The notes: generated from the sequence alone by a model not told the origin. 64,000 nucleotides of DNA from SABI01 sp963663665 (GCA_963663665.2 CAXXKP010000001.1:124001-188000), one strand, 5' to 3'. Shown: positions 33,812 to 43,358, counted from the first letter of the stretch. Made by a program: numbers and translations.

Positions 33812-34894
33812 CTATTCTTCTTCAAAAATTGATCCATTGGTTATACCTTTGATGGTAAAAATAGAAACTATAAGCCAAATCACTAAAAGGAAAATAGTCA
33901 GCCCTATCTGAATTATGTTCAGTGCAGATGCCATAAATAATGAATTCAGAGAACCGGTTGCTACTGCAATAGCACCAATAGGAAAAGTAAAAGCCCACCA
34001 AGACAAGGTAAAGGTTAAAGTTTTCTTGACAAGAGCATATACAGTCTTCCCAATTGAAAGAATTAGCCACCAGAGGGAAAAACCCCAAAGCATGCTCCCA
34101 AGAATTTGAGCTACTGCTTTACTGTTTTGAACTTCTATTGTTTCAATGTGGGGAAAAACACTAACCATCTTCACTAAAATAATAACAAGAATCGCTGTTG
34201 GTGCAAGCCCAATGAAGAGTGTGGGAGCCATTTTCCCAATTGGCGTAGAATTATATATATAACGATGAAAGACATTTGCTCCTACAAAGATAAATAGAAA
34301 TAATCCTATTCCTAGGCTAATTAGGGAAATAAAAAACAGGAAAGTAACTGGTACTATTTCAGGTCCTTTATGGATTAATTCAAAACCAAGAATTGGTATG
34401 ATTAGGTGTGAGACAGGAGGAATATACCATCCGAAAGTGCCATGTCCTGGTTGCACATTGCTATTTTGAAAGAGAATAGGCATGATCAGCCAACTGAAAA
34501 GATAAATACCTATGGTTCCTCCGATAAACACAACAAAGGCAATGGATACAGCTACCTGTTGCCCAATAAAAGCAGGTCCCAAAAGAAGCATATCAATCCC
34601 TGCAATCATGAATGCTATGGGCATAGTCGGTAGAAATGAACCGGCAACAGGATGATGTAGTTCTTTGTAAAATTGACGAGGATGCTTAATCAGTCTCATT
34701 ACCCAGATTCCAAATACCAGTGCAAGAAGAATATAGGTAATAACTGCGAATACAATAGAAAGCGTATAAAAAAAGGGAATCGCCTTTTTGCATAGAGCCA
34801 AGGCAACCGAAAGGATACCTGTACCCATTACCGAAGAGGGCCAAGAAGGGACGAAGCCTTCCAAAGAAAAACCTTTTATTTTATCATTTTTCAT
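33812..34894 (-). CDS. TDT-family (TehA/SLAC1-like) anion transporter
   Basis: 360 residues from ATG 34894 (GAGG 9 nt upstream; a TTG three codons earlier is the alternative). Ten hydrophobic segments. The N-terminus FVPSWPSSVMGTGILSVAL and HHPVAGSFLPTMPIAF match the tellurite-resistance/dicarboxylate transporter family. Related proteins carry malate, tellurite or small anions. The substrate cannot be stated. Single gene, transcribed toward the terminator region after 33575. Confidence 0.85.
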   Translation of the reverse strand: MKNDKIKGFSLEGFVPSWPSSVMGTGILSVALALCKKAIPFFYTLSIVFAVITYILLALVFGIWVMRLIKHPRQFYKELHHPVAGSFLPTMPIAFMIAGIDMLLLGPAFIGQQVAVSIAFVVFIGGTIGIYLFSWLIMPILFQNSNVQPGHGTFGWYIPPVSHLIIPILGFELIHKGPEIVPVTFLFFISLISLGIGLFLFIFVGANVFHRYIYNSTPIGKMAPTLFIGLAPTAILVIILVKMVSVFPHIETIEVQNSKAVAQILGSMLWGFSLWWLILSIGKTVYALVKKTLTFTLSWWAFTFPIGAIAVATGSLNSLFMASALNIIQIGLTIFLLVIWLIVSIFTIKGITNGSIFEEE

Positions 34895-35391
34895 ATTACT
34901 CAACCTCTACTACTAGTTTTTATTGAAGATTCTTTGAATTGTATTGGATACATTAGACATGATAAATCAACACACAAGCTCCTCATTTTGACAAACTAAT
35001 TGTTCAATCACAACTATTTGATTTTCATTAAGAGTAATGGCGTTAACTAAACACTCACCAAGACAGCGTAACCCAAGGTATACGTTTCTCTTGATGATAT
35101 TGTGATTTTGTATCAATCCGCACATAATATAAAAAGGATTACTATTTTAGTCCAGTGCTAGAACAATAATTGAATAATTTTCACATTTAAAAGTATATAA
35201 AATTAAATAATATATCGTTATTCTGATCTAGCTAAAGATCCTATTTTTATTATCAACCATTTTGGATATAATGTATCGATAGTGCATAAGTAACAATCGT
35301 TCCTTATATTGCTTTCAAACCCCTATCCTCATGTATATCCTTCTGAGCTCCATTCCCCGCTTTTATATAGAACCATCAAAGGTTAATAGAC
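34895..35391. other. Gap without recognised gene
   Basis: About 500 bases between the TDT gene and the tRNA-Phe terminator. Short frames only, all broken by stops; no clear repeat or conserved RNA seen. It may hold decayed sequence. Confidence 0.4.
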
Positions 35392-35425
35392 AAAAAAAGG
35401 CACCTACCCATAATTAGATAAGTGC
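35392..35425 (-). terminator. Terminator of tRNA-Phe
   Basis: On the minus strand GCACTTATC pairs with GGTAGGTGC (9 bp with G-U pairs) and is followed by a run of seven T residues after one C, 5 nt beyond the tRNA. Confidence 0.75.
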
Positions 35426-35429
35426 TTCT

Positions 35430-35502
35430 TGCCGCCTCTCGGAATTGAACCGAGGACACAAGGATTTTCAGTCCTTTGCTCTACCAACTGAGCTAAAGCG
35501 GC
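35430..35502 (-). tRNA. tRNA-Phe (GAA)
   Basis: 73 nt. Acceptor GCCGCTT pairs with AGGCGGC, D-arm GCTC/GAGC, anticodon loop CTGAAAA (GAA), T-loop TTCAATT, discriminator A. CCA is not encoded. Confidence 0.96.
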
Positions 35503-35739
35503 GATGTGAATTTTATACTCTTTGTAAGGGACTATTGTCAACCCTATTTAACAACAATATTGGTATGATGGTCATTTCTCTGCAAAAAAAGTTCAGGTTT
35601 TACACAATACTTTCATCTCTTTTTTTCACTTTGGAGTATCGACAAAAAGAGTCTCCTTCTTCCAAATTTTATCGATATTAGGTAAAATACCACGAATTTC
35701 TCCCCATTATTACTTAGGAGGATAATATACTTAGCTCTT

Positions 35740-36067
35740 ATGATACCAGAAGGTAAAGTCTTTGATACTATTCCCTATAGTGAAGGAATCTTTTCAGTGT
35801 GTTATTCAACTGAAAAATTCTTCATAATTGTAGATCATGTAATTTGTACTCCTCATGAACCAATATTTGATTTTTGTCTCTACAATCAAGTTCAAATTTG
35901 AAAAATTTGAAAGAAAGAGATGTGTGTATTACGGTAAAGATATCCGTATGCTTGCAATAAATACCCACCTTTTTCATTCCTTAACAAAAGATGATATACT
36001 AAAAGTGATTAATATGATGAGCGATCTTCTTGAAGGATACTACAGAAATATTGAAGGAACACTATGA
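35740..36067 (+). pseudogene. Frameshifted small gene upstream of a methyltransferase
   Basis: Two overlapping frames look like halves of one protein. ATG 35740 opens 53 codons (FDTIPYSEGIFSVCYST ... FCLYNQVQI) ending at 35901. The next frame carries on from about 35894 (KFEKFERKRCVYYGKDIRML ... MSDLLEGYYRNIEG) and stops in an ATGA overlap with the methyltransferase start, as expected for a coupled gene. The switch falls at AAATTTGAAAAATTTGAAA, a 9-bp direct repeat prone to slippage. No family recognised. It could also be two small genes or a sequencing error. TAGGAGG is present but 13-18 nt too far from ATG 35740. Confidence 0.4.
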
Positions 36068-36648
36068 GTAACAAAAATTATTATGATTTTTCCACAGATG
36101 AGTATATTAATGGAACTATAAACGCAGATATCAGCTCGATCTATAAAAAGTTCCTACACTATTTAGCTCCTTCTTCTTCCATATTAGATGCAGGTTGTGG
36201 CAGTGGTCGCGACATGCTTTATTTTAAAAATGCAGGATACCATGTAGAAGGATTTGACAACTCAATTAACATGGTTGAAAAGGCCTCTCAATATAGTGGC
36301 TGCAAGGTAAGACACCTCTCATTTGAGGACCTAGAGATTGGAAATAAAGTAGATGCTATTTGGGCTTGTGCTTCGCTCCTCCATGTAACAAGAGAAAACC
36401 TTGAAAAGGTATTTCAGAATCTTTATAGAACTTTACACAAAGAAGGAATATTCTATTGCTCCTTTAAAAATAGAGACGTAGATTTTGAGGAGGATGGACG
36501 CTATTTTACTTGTTTTACACTGATGAGTTTCCAAAAATTTATCGAAAAAACTAATCTATTCATTATTAAGGAGCTGTTTTTAAGTGAAGATGCCAGAGGA
36601 GACAGAAAAGGCGAAATGTGGGTAAATGCAATCTTACAAGCGGTATAG
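36064..36648 (+). CDS. Class I SAM-dependent methyltransferase
   Basis: 194 residues. Motif I is LDAGCGSGRDMLYF, followed by the acidic EGFDNS, VDAIWACASLLHV and a late FYCSFK strand, the usual seven-stranded methyltransferase order. Tellurite-resistance TehB-like and ubiquinone-type members share this pattern; the substrate is unknown. Coupled by ATGA to the small frame upstream and convergent with birA, whose stop follows immediately. Confidence 0.85.
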   Translation: MSNKNYYDFSTDEYINGTINADISSIYKKFLHYLAPSSSILDAGCGSGRDMLYFKNAGYHVEGFDNSINMVEKASQYSGCKVRHLSFEDLEIGNKVDAIWACASLLHVTRENLEKVFQNLYRTLHKEGIFYCSFKNRDVDFEEDGRYFTCFTLMSFQKFIEKTNLFIIKELFLSEDARGDRKGEMWVNAILQAV

Positions 36649-37626
36649 TTAAACTCTTTTACGAATACTAATTTCACCTGAGTTAAGAATAATTTCTTTT
36701 CCATTCTCGTCAATTATCCGAAGAGATCCATCATCCTCAATTCCAATAACATCTGCAAGATAAGAAGTATTTAAATGAATAACAGTAATAGGAGATCCCA
36801 GGACAAAAGACCTTGCCCTGTACTCTTCCATAATTGAGGAATCATGCAAATTTTCTAACATGCTCATAACGTGAGTAATTAATGAAGCAGAAAGTTTATT
36901 TATAATATCTTCCTCCTTCTCTAAGAGAGTGGTAGCAATTCCTCTTATATCCTCAGGAAAACCTTCTTTTGGAGGAAAAAGATTAATCCCTATTCCAATA
37001 ATAATGGATTCAACTTTTCCGCTCTCAAAATTACTCACTCCCTCAGTGAGGATACCAGCAACTTTTTTCCCATCCTTATACAAGTCATTCACCCACTTAA
37101 TCTTTATTCGTGTATCTACAACCTCTTCGATCGCTCTCGCGGTAGCTACAGCAACTGCACTCGTGACAAGGAGAGCATCACTCATTGGGATGGCTTGTTT
37201 GAGGATATAAGAGAGATAGAGACCTGAAGTTGGTGGAGAGTGAAATCGTCTACCGAGACGTCCTCTTCCTTCATTTTGTTCTTTAGCTATAACGATAGTA
37301 TGATTAGTAGCTTTGTCTGCTAATAACCTCTTTGCTTCTTGATTTGTGCTATCAATAGTTGGATAAAGGTGGAGAGTTACCTTCCTATCAACCTCTTTTG
37401 GAAGTAGGGAAAGAATACTTTCCTTATGAAGAGTATTACTCTCTTTCTCTAAGCGATATCCTAAATTAGTACTGGAGGTTATCTCAACCCCAGCACTTCT
37501 AAGTGAATCGATTGCTTTCCAAATTGCCGCTCTTGAAATGTGTAACTCTTGTGCGAGCAGTTCCCCTGATACATATTCATTTCCGGATTCTCTCAGTTTT
37601 TTAAGTATGCTCTCTTTTGAATTCAT
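36649..37626 (-). CDS. birA: Bifunctional biotin ligase / biotin operon repressor BirA
   Basis: 325 residues. The N-terminal winged helix (about 1-65; GELLAQELHISRAAIWKAIDSLR) is followed by the ligase domain with GRGRLGRRFHSPPTSGLYLSYIL and KWVNDLY, and a C-terminal SH3-like cap (GSLRIIDENGKEIILNSGEISI). It makes biotinyl-AMP, attaches biotin to acceptor proteins and, when liganded, represses. A perfect BirA operator lies 21 bp upstream, between birA and the divergent bioY transporter operon, so it controls at least the transporter and perhaps itself. Confidence 0.95.
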   Translation of the reverse strand: MNSKESILKKLRESGNEYVSGELLAQELHISRAAIWKAIDSLRSAGVEITSSTNLGYRLEKESNTLHKESILSLLPKEVDRKVTLHLYPTIDSTNQEAKRLLADKATNHTIVIAKEQNEGRGRLGRRFHSPPTSGLYLSYILKQAIPMSDALLVTSAVAVATARAIEEVVDTRIKIKWVNDLYKDGKKVAGILTEGVSNFESGKVESIIIGIGINLFPPKEGFPEDIRGIATTLLEKEEDIINKLSASLITHVMSMLENLHDSSIMEEYRARSFVLGSPITVIHLNTSYLADVIGIEDDGSLRIIDENGKEIILNSGEISIRKRV

Positions 37627-37646
37627 TATGGCTACCTCATATTCTA

Positions 37647-37678
37647 TTGTAAACGTAAACTATTTTTGTAGTTTACAA
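37647..37678. promoter_or_regulatory. BirA operator
   Basis: TTGTAAAC (37647-37654), 16 nt, GTTTACAA (37671-37678): a perfect inverted repeat matching the known bacterial BirA site. TTTACA (37672) with TATGAA (37696) after an 18-nt spacer could be the bioY promoter, with its -35 inside the right half-site. Confidence 0.85.
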
Positions 37679-37719
37679 CACCCCCTGATGTGTGGTATGA
37701 AAGTATTTAGGGGGAGCAT

Positions 37720-38292
37720 ATGATCATTCGCAACATAGTCACTACATCAATGTTTACAGCTCTTATTATAGTAGGCTCATTTATCATTATTCCAGTAGGA
37801 GTAGTTCCAATAACACTTCAAACCCTTTTTGTACTTTTAGCAGGGGTGCTTGCTGGCAAGAAAATAGCATTAAGTGCGACTTCTCTATACTTAGTCCTTG
37901 GAGTTGTGGGGTTGCCCATCTTCAGTGGTGCAACAGGTGGGTTAGCACACTTCTTTGGTCCGACCGGTGGATTCCTCATGGGTTTACTCGTGATGGCACT
38001 CATTAGCGGAACCATATCAGATAGAGCATTTAATCTGCAATCAGAAAAAGAGACTCTCGATAAAAAAAGTTTGATCCTTATCATACTGGCACTCTTTGCC
38101 TCGACGATTGCAATCTATGTGGTAGGAATCCCTTATTTGAAGTTCACTTTAAATGTAAGTTGGGTAAAAGCTTTTATGATTTCTTTCATCCCGTTTATTC
38201 CTGGTGATTTGTTAAAAATAGTTGTTGCAACTTTTCTCGCAAATATATTTTTTGTGAGAGTCAGGAGGTATTTCTCTGAATATGAGGAATAA
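37720..38292 (+). CDS. bioY: Biotin ECF transporter substrate-binding component BioY
   Basis: 190 residues, six hydrophobic segments. LVGSFIIIPVGVVPITLQTLFVLLAG and the GATGGLAHFFGPTGGFLMG block are BioY signatures. It captures biotin in the membrane. Followed by an ATPase and a T component with overlapping ends, forming a BioMNY-type transporter. GGGGGAG precedes the ATG. Under the BirA operator just upstream. Confidence 0.95.
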   Translation: MIIRNIVTTSMFTALIIVGSFIIIPVGVVPITLQTLFVLLAGVLAGKKIALSATSLYLVLGVVGLPIFSGATGGLAHFFGPTGGFLMGLLVMALISGTISDRAFNLQSEKETLDKKSLILIILALFASTIAIYVVGIPYLKFTLNVSWVKAFMISFIPFIPGDLLKIVVATFLANIFFVRVRRYFSEYEE

Positions 38293-39046
38293 TCTCTTAA
38301 CAGTTGACAATCTATCTCTCTTTTTTTCAAAGGAAAAAAAGATTCTCAGTGGAGTAAATCTTTCTTTACAACAAAATGAGATGCTATTACTGTGTGGGAA
38401 AAATGGATCTGGTAAATCAATGTTACTTAGAGCTCTAAAAGGGTTAATCCCTATTCAAAAAGGAACAATCCTGCTAGACGGAGAAGATGTCTCTAAAAAA
38501 TCTAAGATAAGAAATAGAGAAATTGGATTAGTATTTCAAGATACTGATACACAAATTGTAGGGCAGAGTGTGTATAAAGATCTAGACTTTGGCCTTGTTA
38601 ATATAGGACTTGATACAGAAACAAGAAAAAAAAGAATTGAAGAAGTTAGTTCTCTTCTCTCAATTACTCATCTACTGCATACGAGTCCTATGAATCTAAG
38701 TGGAGGAGAAAAAAGAAGAGTTGCACTTGGTGGCGTTCTCGTAATGAATCCTAGAATTATTTTCCTCGATGAACCGTTTGCAAACCTAGATTATATTGGG
38801 ATCACACAAGTAATTGAATCTATCATAAAGCTCCAACAAAAAGGTGTTTCTATTATCATTGCTACTCACGAAATAGAGAAAATAGCATTTCACTGTAATT
38901 CAATGCTAGTTTTAGATAGAGGAGTTGTTGTAGAATCTGGTCAAATTAAAGAGGTTCTTCCAAAGAGTGAATTGTATGGAATACGGATCCCTAGAGTACG
39001 TGGTGAAATGATTCCATTTGAAGAACTTACATGGAGAAGGGTGTGA
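38282..39046 (+). CDS. ECF transporter ATPase (BioM/EcfA-like)
   Basis: 254 residues. Walker A GKNGSGKSMLL, Q-loop FQDTDTQIVG, signature LSGGEKRRVALGG, Walker B IIFLDEPFANLD and the H-loop ATHEIE are all present. FQDTDTQ is typical of ECF ATPases. It powers biotin uptake with BioY and the T component. The ATG overlaps the end of bioY by 11 bases, with AGGAGGT 12 nt upstream. Only one ATPase gene is present, so it should act as a homodimer, as in BioMNY. Confidence 0.93.
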   Translation: MRNNLLTVDNLSLFFSKEKKILSGVNLSLQQNEMLLLCGKNGSGKSMLLRALKGLIPIQKGTILLDGEDVSKKSKIRNREIGLVFQDTDTQIVGQSVYKDLDFGLVNIGLDTETRKKRIEEVSSLLSITHLLHTSPMNLSGGEKRRVALGGVLVMNPRIIFLDEPFANLDYIGITQVIESIIKLQQKGVSIIIATHEIEKIAFHCNSMLVLDRGVVVESGQIKEVLPKSELYGIRIPRVRGEMIPFEELTWRRV

Positions 39047-39747
39047 ATATTTTTCACTATCGTGATATAGATTCGTTTCTACACAACCAACATCCATTAA
39101 CAAAAATATTCTTAACACTTCTTATTTCATCTGTGATATTAAAAAGCTCAATGCTTTTTTCAATGATTATATTCGCCCTCCTATCCTTCACACTTGTTGT
39201 TATAAAAGTTCCCCTAAAAAGGTATATAAAACAAGGAATCTACTTCCCTATTCTCCTTCTCATAATAGGAGTCTCTCATTATCTTTCTTCACTGAATATC
39301 TCAAGTACGGTTCATATCACTATTTCATTTATGAGTATGATAATGATGAGTATCCTCCTCATTGACTCAACAGCATTTAATGATATAGCAGGTGCAATAG
39401 GATCCCTTTTCTCTCATGTATCTAGAAAAAAAGGCTATTATATCGCATCAACTATTGAACTAACTCTCCATATGATCCCACTATTCTTTGATATCTCCCA
39501 CGAGCTGATGATAGCGCGAAAGGCAAGAGGAATACGATTTCTTTCATCCCCAGTAAAGAATGTGAGCGAATATGTCGCAGCTCTATTTAGTTTAACACTC
39601 AATAAAGTTGAACACCTCGAGATTGCACTAAAATCTCGCAATTACAATCCTGAGCAGAAAAGAGAATTTAGAAAAATGAACATTCGTGATATCACACTTC
39701 TCATTCTTGCAAGTTTATTCGTAGTGCTAGTATACTTCATTACATGA
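39043..39747 (+). CDS. ECF transporter T component (BioN/EcfT-like)
   Basis: 234 residues from GTG 39043, which overlaps the ATPase stop as GTGA and has GGAGAAGG upstream; an in-frame ATG 12 bases earlier is possible. Four to five transmembrane segments. The cytoplasmic coupling motif appears as ARKARGI followed later by LKSRNY, matching the paired Ala-Arg-Gly (ARG) signatures of T components. It links BioY to the ATPase. Its stop overlaps the next gene's ATG. Confidence 0.88.
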   Translation: MNIFHYRDIDSFLHNQHPLTKIFLTLLISSVILKSSMLFSMIIFALLSFTLVVIKVPLKRYIKQGIYFPILLLIIGVSHYLSSLNISSTVHITISFMSMIMMSILLIDSTAFNDIAGAIGSLFSHVSRKKGYYIASTIELTLHMIPLFFDISHELMIARKARGIRFLSSPVKNVSEYVAALFSLTLNKVEHLEIALKSRNYNPEQKREFRKMNIRDITLLILASLFVVLVYFIT

Positions 39748-40310
39748 CAGATAAAGAACTTGTAAGGAACAACATGAAAGAGATGCTCCGCAACTTACCA
39801 CGTAGAGAAAAGGAGACCCTCTGTGAATTGCTAACAGAAAAAATTATTAGTCATACTTCTTTCTTTCATAGTGATTTAATTCTCATCTTTTATCCTTTAC
39901 ACAATGAAATTAATACGATTCCTATCATTGAATATTCTCTTAAGCATCATAAAAGGGTAGCTCTTCCTATTATGGAAGAAGATCAGATTAATTTTTATGA
40001 AATTGGGCAGGATTATGAGAAAAAACTTGTTAAAAATTGCTTTGGCATTAAGGAGCCAAAGCTCTCTAATCAAAGAATTTTATTAGATGAATTTAGCAAT
40101 GCATTACTCATCGTACCTGGCTTAGCGTTTAGCACTGAGAAACAGAGGCTTGGTCGAGGTAAAGGTTATTATGACAAATTCTTACAAAAATTCAGGAATA
40201 TGGTTGTAAGCGTTGGGGTTTGTTTTGATTTTCAGCTACTCAATAGTATTCCAACAGGAAAACATGATGAGAAGGTAGATTATATTATTACAGATAGAAG
40301 AATTATCTAG
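39744..40310 (+). CDS. 5-formyltetrahydrofolate cyclo-ligase
   Basis: 188 residues. The family fingerprint is at the C-terminus: LIVPGLAFSTEKQRLGRGKGYYDKFL, plus FYPLHNEINT near residue 50. It converts 5-formyl-THF to 5,10-methenyl-THF with ATP. Coupled by ATGA to the biotin transporter genes, although the pathways differ; this may only be convenience of transcription. Its end overlaps the convergent PTS IIA gene by eight bases. Confidence 0.92.
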   Translation: MTDKELVRNNMKEMLRNLPRREKETLCELLTEKIISHTSFFHSDLILIFYPLHNEINTIPIIEYSLKHHKRVALPIMEEDQINFYEIGQDYEKKLVKNCFGIKEPKLSNQRILLDEFSNALLIVPGLAFSTEKQRLGRGKGYYDKFLQKFRNMVVSVGVCFDFQLLNSIPTGKHDEKVDYIITDRRII

Positions 40311-40824
40311 CAGGCTCTGCCTTCCATAACCAAGAAAAATGTTTCGAAATAAAACTTCTCATTGCTATATCACCAGCATCAGAAATATTTTGGTGAAAAG
40401 GATCACACGTGTAGTGTTCATCTAGCGACAATAATTCCTCTCGTACTTCAGGGGATCGGACGGTTCTCAAAAGTGTACTTAAAGTTCTAATATAATCAAA
40501 TTGCTTATTAGGACTTGAAGCTATTACAAAAAGGAAATGAACAGGTTTCCCATCTTTTGAGAAATACTCTATCCCGCATTCAGATAATCCAAGACCAACT
40601 TTAACATCATTAAGATTCCTGAGCTTACCATGTGCTATTGCGATACCATGACCGATTCCAGTGCTTTCTATCATTTCACGCTGAATAACGGCTTTTTTAA
40701 ATTTATCAACATCAGGCAAGGTGGAAAATACAGAGCATTTATCAATCACTTCATAAATTGCAGGCACTTTATCAAGAGATTGTATATGACAAATCAAGGT
40801 ACCACTATCAACGATTTGGATCAC
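40303..40824 (-). CDS. PTS EIIA domain protein (fructose/nitrogen type)
   Basis: 173 residues. The phosphorylation motif GHGIAIAHGKL holds His65, in the place of the family motif GxAIPH. Further family blocks are KPVHFLFVIASSPN and LSTLLRTVRSPEVREELL. It would accept phosphate from HPr. No IIB or IIC partner is near, so a regulatory PtsN-like role is possible. It directly follows nfnB with zero gap on the same strand, probably one operon. Confidence 0.85.
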   Translation of the reverse strand: MIQIVDSGTLICHIQSLDKVPAIYEVIDKCSVFSTLPDVDKFKKAVIQREMIESTGIGHGIAIAHGKLRNLNDVKVGLGLSECGIEYFSKDGKPVHFLFVIASSPNKQFDYIRTLSTLLRTVRSPEVREELLSLDEHYTCDPFHQNISDAGDIAMRSFISKHFSWLWKAEPAR

Positions 40825-42321
40825 TCATGCCTCCATCTCTTTCAAATAGGAGTTCATAGCACTTGCGGCTTTCCTCCCCTGTCCCATTGCAAGTATCACT
40901 GTTGCTGCTCCTAGGACAATATCACCACCAGCGTATATACCTTTCATAGTTGTTTCACACGTATCTTCATCTACTATAATATTCCCTCTACGATTTACTT
41001 CAAGTCCTTTTGTAGTCTTTTCAATAAGAGGATTAGAATCATTTCCAATAGCAACAATGACGGTGTCAAAATCATGAACCTTTTCACTACCAGGAATTTC
41101 AACAGGGCTTCTTCTTCCAGAAGCATCAACTTCACCAAGTTCACAAGTGATTAACTTAACCCCTCTAGCACGACCTTTTTCATCTGCGACAATCTCTAAA
41201 GGAGCATGAAGGAGTAAGAATTTAACACCTTCTTCTATAGCATGTTGAACTTCTTCTTTTCTCGCAGGCATTTCACTCATTGTTCTCCTATAGACAATGG
41301 TTACCTCATCCGCTCCTAACCTCAGTGCTGTTCTTGCTGCATCCATAGCAACATTACCACCACCAAAAACAGCAACCTTTTTAGATCCATAGAGTGGAGT
41401 CCCTGCTACATTCTTTTCATAAGCTTTCATTAAATTACTTCGAGTAAGGTATTCATTTGCACTAAAGACCCCAATAAGGTTTTCTCCCTTAATGTTCATA
41501 AACCTAGGAAGACCCGCACCAGTACCAATAAAAAGAGCATCAAACCCTTCTTCTTCTAACAAGTCTGTTACATTCGCGGTTCGACCAACAAGAAAGTTAC
41601 GTTCAATTTTAACGCCCATCTCTTGTAGAGCTTTGAACTCCTGCTCAACAATCTTTTTAGGTAGTCTAAATTCAGGTATCCCATAGACAAGAACCCCTCC
41701 TGCTTTATGGAGAGCTTCAAACATTACAACTTCATGCCCTTCTCTTCTTAAATCTGCTGCGGCTGTCATACCTGCAGGGCCACTTCCGACTACACCAACT
41801 TTCTTTCCACTAGGAGGAGCAATTGTAGGTTCAACTCGAGCATTGTGGCTCTCTTCCCAGTCTGCGACAAATCGTTCTATTCGTCCAATATTCACAGCTT
41901 TGTCAATACTCTTAAGGGATTTACCTACAGTACATGTGAGTTGACACTGACTCTCTTGTGGACAAACCCTTCCACATATTGAAGGAAGCATAGATGCTTC
42001 TTTAATGACTGCAACTGAAGCTGCATAATCACCACGACCTGCTGCTTCAATAAATCGTGGAATGTCGATATTAACAGGACACCCAGCTACACATGGAGCA
42101 TTCTTGCACTGAAGACATCTCAAGGATTCAACTTTAACTTGTGCCTCGGTATATCCAAGAGCTACTTCACCCATATTGCAAACCCTTTCACTGGGGATTT
42201 GACTTGCCATTTCTTGAGGCGGGATCGCTAATCTTTCTTTTATTTTTAGTGAGGGAACATCTAATGATGAGAGAATATCTAATGCAATCGTGTCTAGTTG
42301 TTGTAAATTAAGATGTTCCAT
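40825..42321 (-). CDS. NADPH-dependent glutamate synthase small subunit-like / NfnB-type flavoprotein
   Basis: 498 residues. The N-terminal iron-sulfur region has CLQCKNAPCVAGCPV and ICGRVCPQESQC. Two Rossmann folds follow: GSGPAGMTAAADLRREGHEV (FAD) and AVFGGGNVAMDAARTALRLGA (NADPH), then GIYAGGDIVLGAATVI. Paired with the gene just upstream it fits NfnAB, the electron-bifurcating NADH-dependent ferredoxin:NADP+ oxidoreductase, also called sulfide dehydrogenase SudAB. The stop of the partner overlaps this ATG by one base (TAATG). Cytoplasmic. Confidence 0.93.
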   Translation of the reverse strand: MEHLNLQQLDTIALDILSSLDVPSLKIKERLAIPPQEMASQIPSERVCNMGEVALGYTEAQVKVESLRCLQCKNAPCVAGCPVNIDIPRFIEAAGRGDYAASVAVIKEASMLPSICGRVCPQESQCQLTCTVGKSLKSIDKAVNIGRIERFVADWEESHNARVEPTIAPPSGKKVGVVGSGPAGMTAAADLRREGHEVVMFEALHKAGGVLVYGIPEFRLPKKIVEQEFKALQEMGVKIERNFLVGRTANVTDLLEEEGFDALFIGTGAGLPRFMNIKGENLIGVFSANEYLTRSNLMKAYEKNVAGTPLYGSKKVAVFGGGNVAMDAARTALRLGADEVTIVYRRTMSEMPARKEEVQHAIEEGVKFLLLHAPLEIVADEKGRARGVKLITCELGEVDASGRRSPVEIPGSEKVHDFDTVIVAIGNDSNPLIEKTTKGLEVNRRGNIIVDEDTCETTMKGIYAGGDIVLGAATVILAMGQGRKAASAMNSYLKEMEA

Positions 42322-43169
42322 TAGGCTTCTCCTTCATTAATATGTAAACCAATATGGCATCGGTGATGGGCATCACTCTCTTGAGGTTTATATGTGCCAA
42401 GGCGCAATAACAAGTTATCCCAATCAACACTGAAGGCATTAAACTCAGGTCCATCAACACAGACAAATTTCGTTTTCCCGTCGATGCTTACCCTGCAGCC
42501 TCCACACATCCCTGTACCATCTATCATGATAGTATTGAGTGAGACAACTGTTGGTACATTAAATTCTTTTGTAGTAAGAGTACAGAACTTCATCATAACA
42601 GGAGGACCAATAGCAACCACAAGGTCTATATTTCCTTTTTGAATTAATTCTTTTAAAGGCTCTGTAACAAGCGCTTTTCTACCGTAAGATCCATCATCTG
42701 TGACAACGATTAGCTCATTCGCGATATTTTTCATTTCATCTTCTAAGATGATAAGATCTTTATTTCTTGCTCCTATAATAATGGTCACATCATTTCCAGC
42801 TTTTTTTAAAGCTTGAGCAATGGGATGCATTGGAGCCACCCCTACTCCACCACCGACACACACAACACGTCCATATTTCTCAATATGGGTAGGCTGTCCA
42901 AGTGGCCCTAAGATATTATTGAAGGCATCTCCGACTTCCATCAATGCAAATTGATGAGTTGCCTCACCTACTGCCTGAAAGACTATCGTGATCGACCCTT
43001 TATCAGGGTCTGCATCAGCGATTGTAAGAGGAATTCTCTCTGCAAGGTCACCACCATGTTGGAGAATCACAAATTGACCTGCCTTGCGATTTTTTGCAAT
43101 TTTAGGAGCATAAATCTCCATCTGGAAGACTTCAGCTGAAAGCTTTTTCTTATTTAGAATTGGATACAC
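42321..43169 (-). CDS. NfnA-type FAD/NAD-binding subunit
   Basis: 282 residues from GTG 43169, with AGGAGGT upstream. A ferredoxin reductase-like FAD domain (AGQFVILQHGG, ERIPLTIAD) is followed by VCVGGGVGVAPMHPIAQALKKAG and the NAD part TDDGSYG. The C-terminal CGGCRVSI and later Cys hold a 2Fe-2S cluster, as in dihydroorotate dehydrogenase PyrK-like proteins. With NfnB it couples NADH, NADPH and ferredoxin. Start of a three-gene operon (nfnA, nfnB, PTS IIA). Confidence 0.92.
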   Translation of the reverse strand: MYPILNKKKLSAEVFQMEIYAPKIAKNRKAGQFVILQHGGDLAERIPLTIADADPDKGSITIVFQAVGEATHQFALMEVGDAFNNILGPLGQPTHIEKYGRVVCVGGGVGVAPMHPIAQALKKAGNDVTIIIGARNKDLIILEDEMKNIANELIVVTDDGSYGRKALVTEPLKELIQKGNIDLVVAIGPPVMMKFCTLTTKEFNVPTVVSLNTIMIDGTGMCGGCRVSIDGKTKFVCVDGPEFNAFSVDWDNLLLRLGTYKPQESDAHHRCHIGLHINEGEA

Positions 43170-43358
43170 TACAACCTCCTAAAATGCATACGATATAGTA
43201 TTGTGTACAATAGCCTTACAGAGTTTGTAATGCTCTTCCTTTTATACTCAATGACCCAGTAGTACCAATATTACTTATGTTATACAATGTTTCCTATCTG
43301 TTTTCCAACCCCTAAGATGTGTATAATAGAGGTAAAAATAGACAAGAGAGGAAATGCC

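Noticed and set aside
34895..35391. Possible decayed gene in the gap before tRNA-Phe
   Set aside because: No frame longer than a few dozen codons and no recognisable protein pieces; left as a gap.
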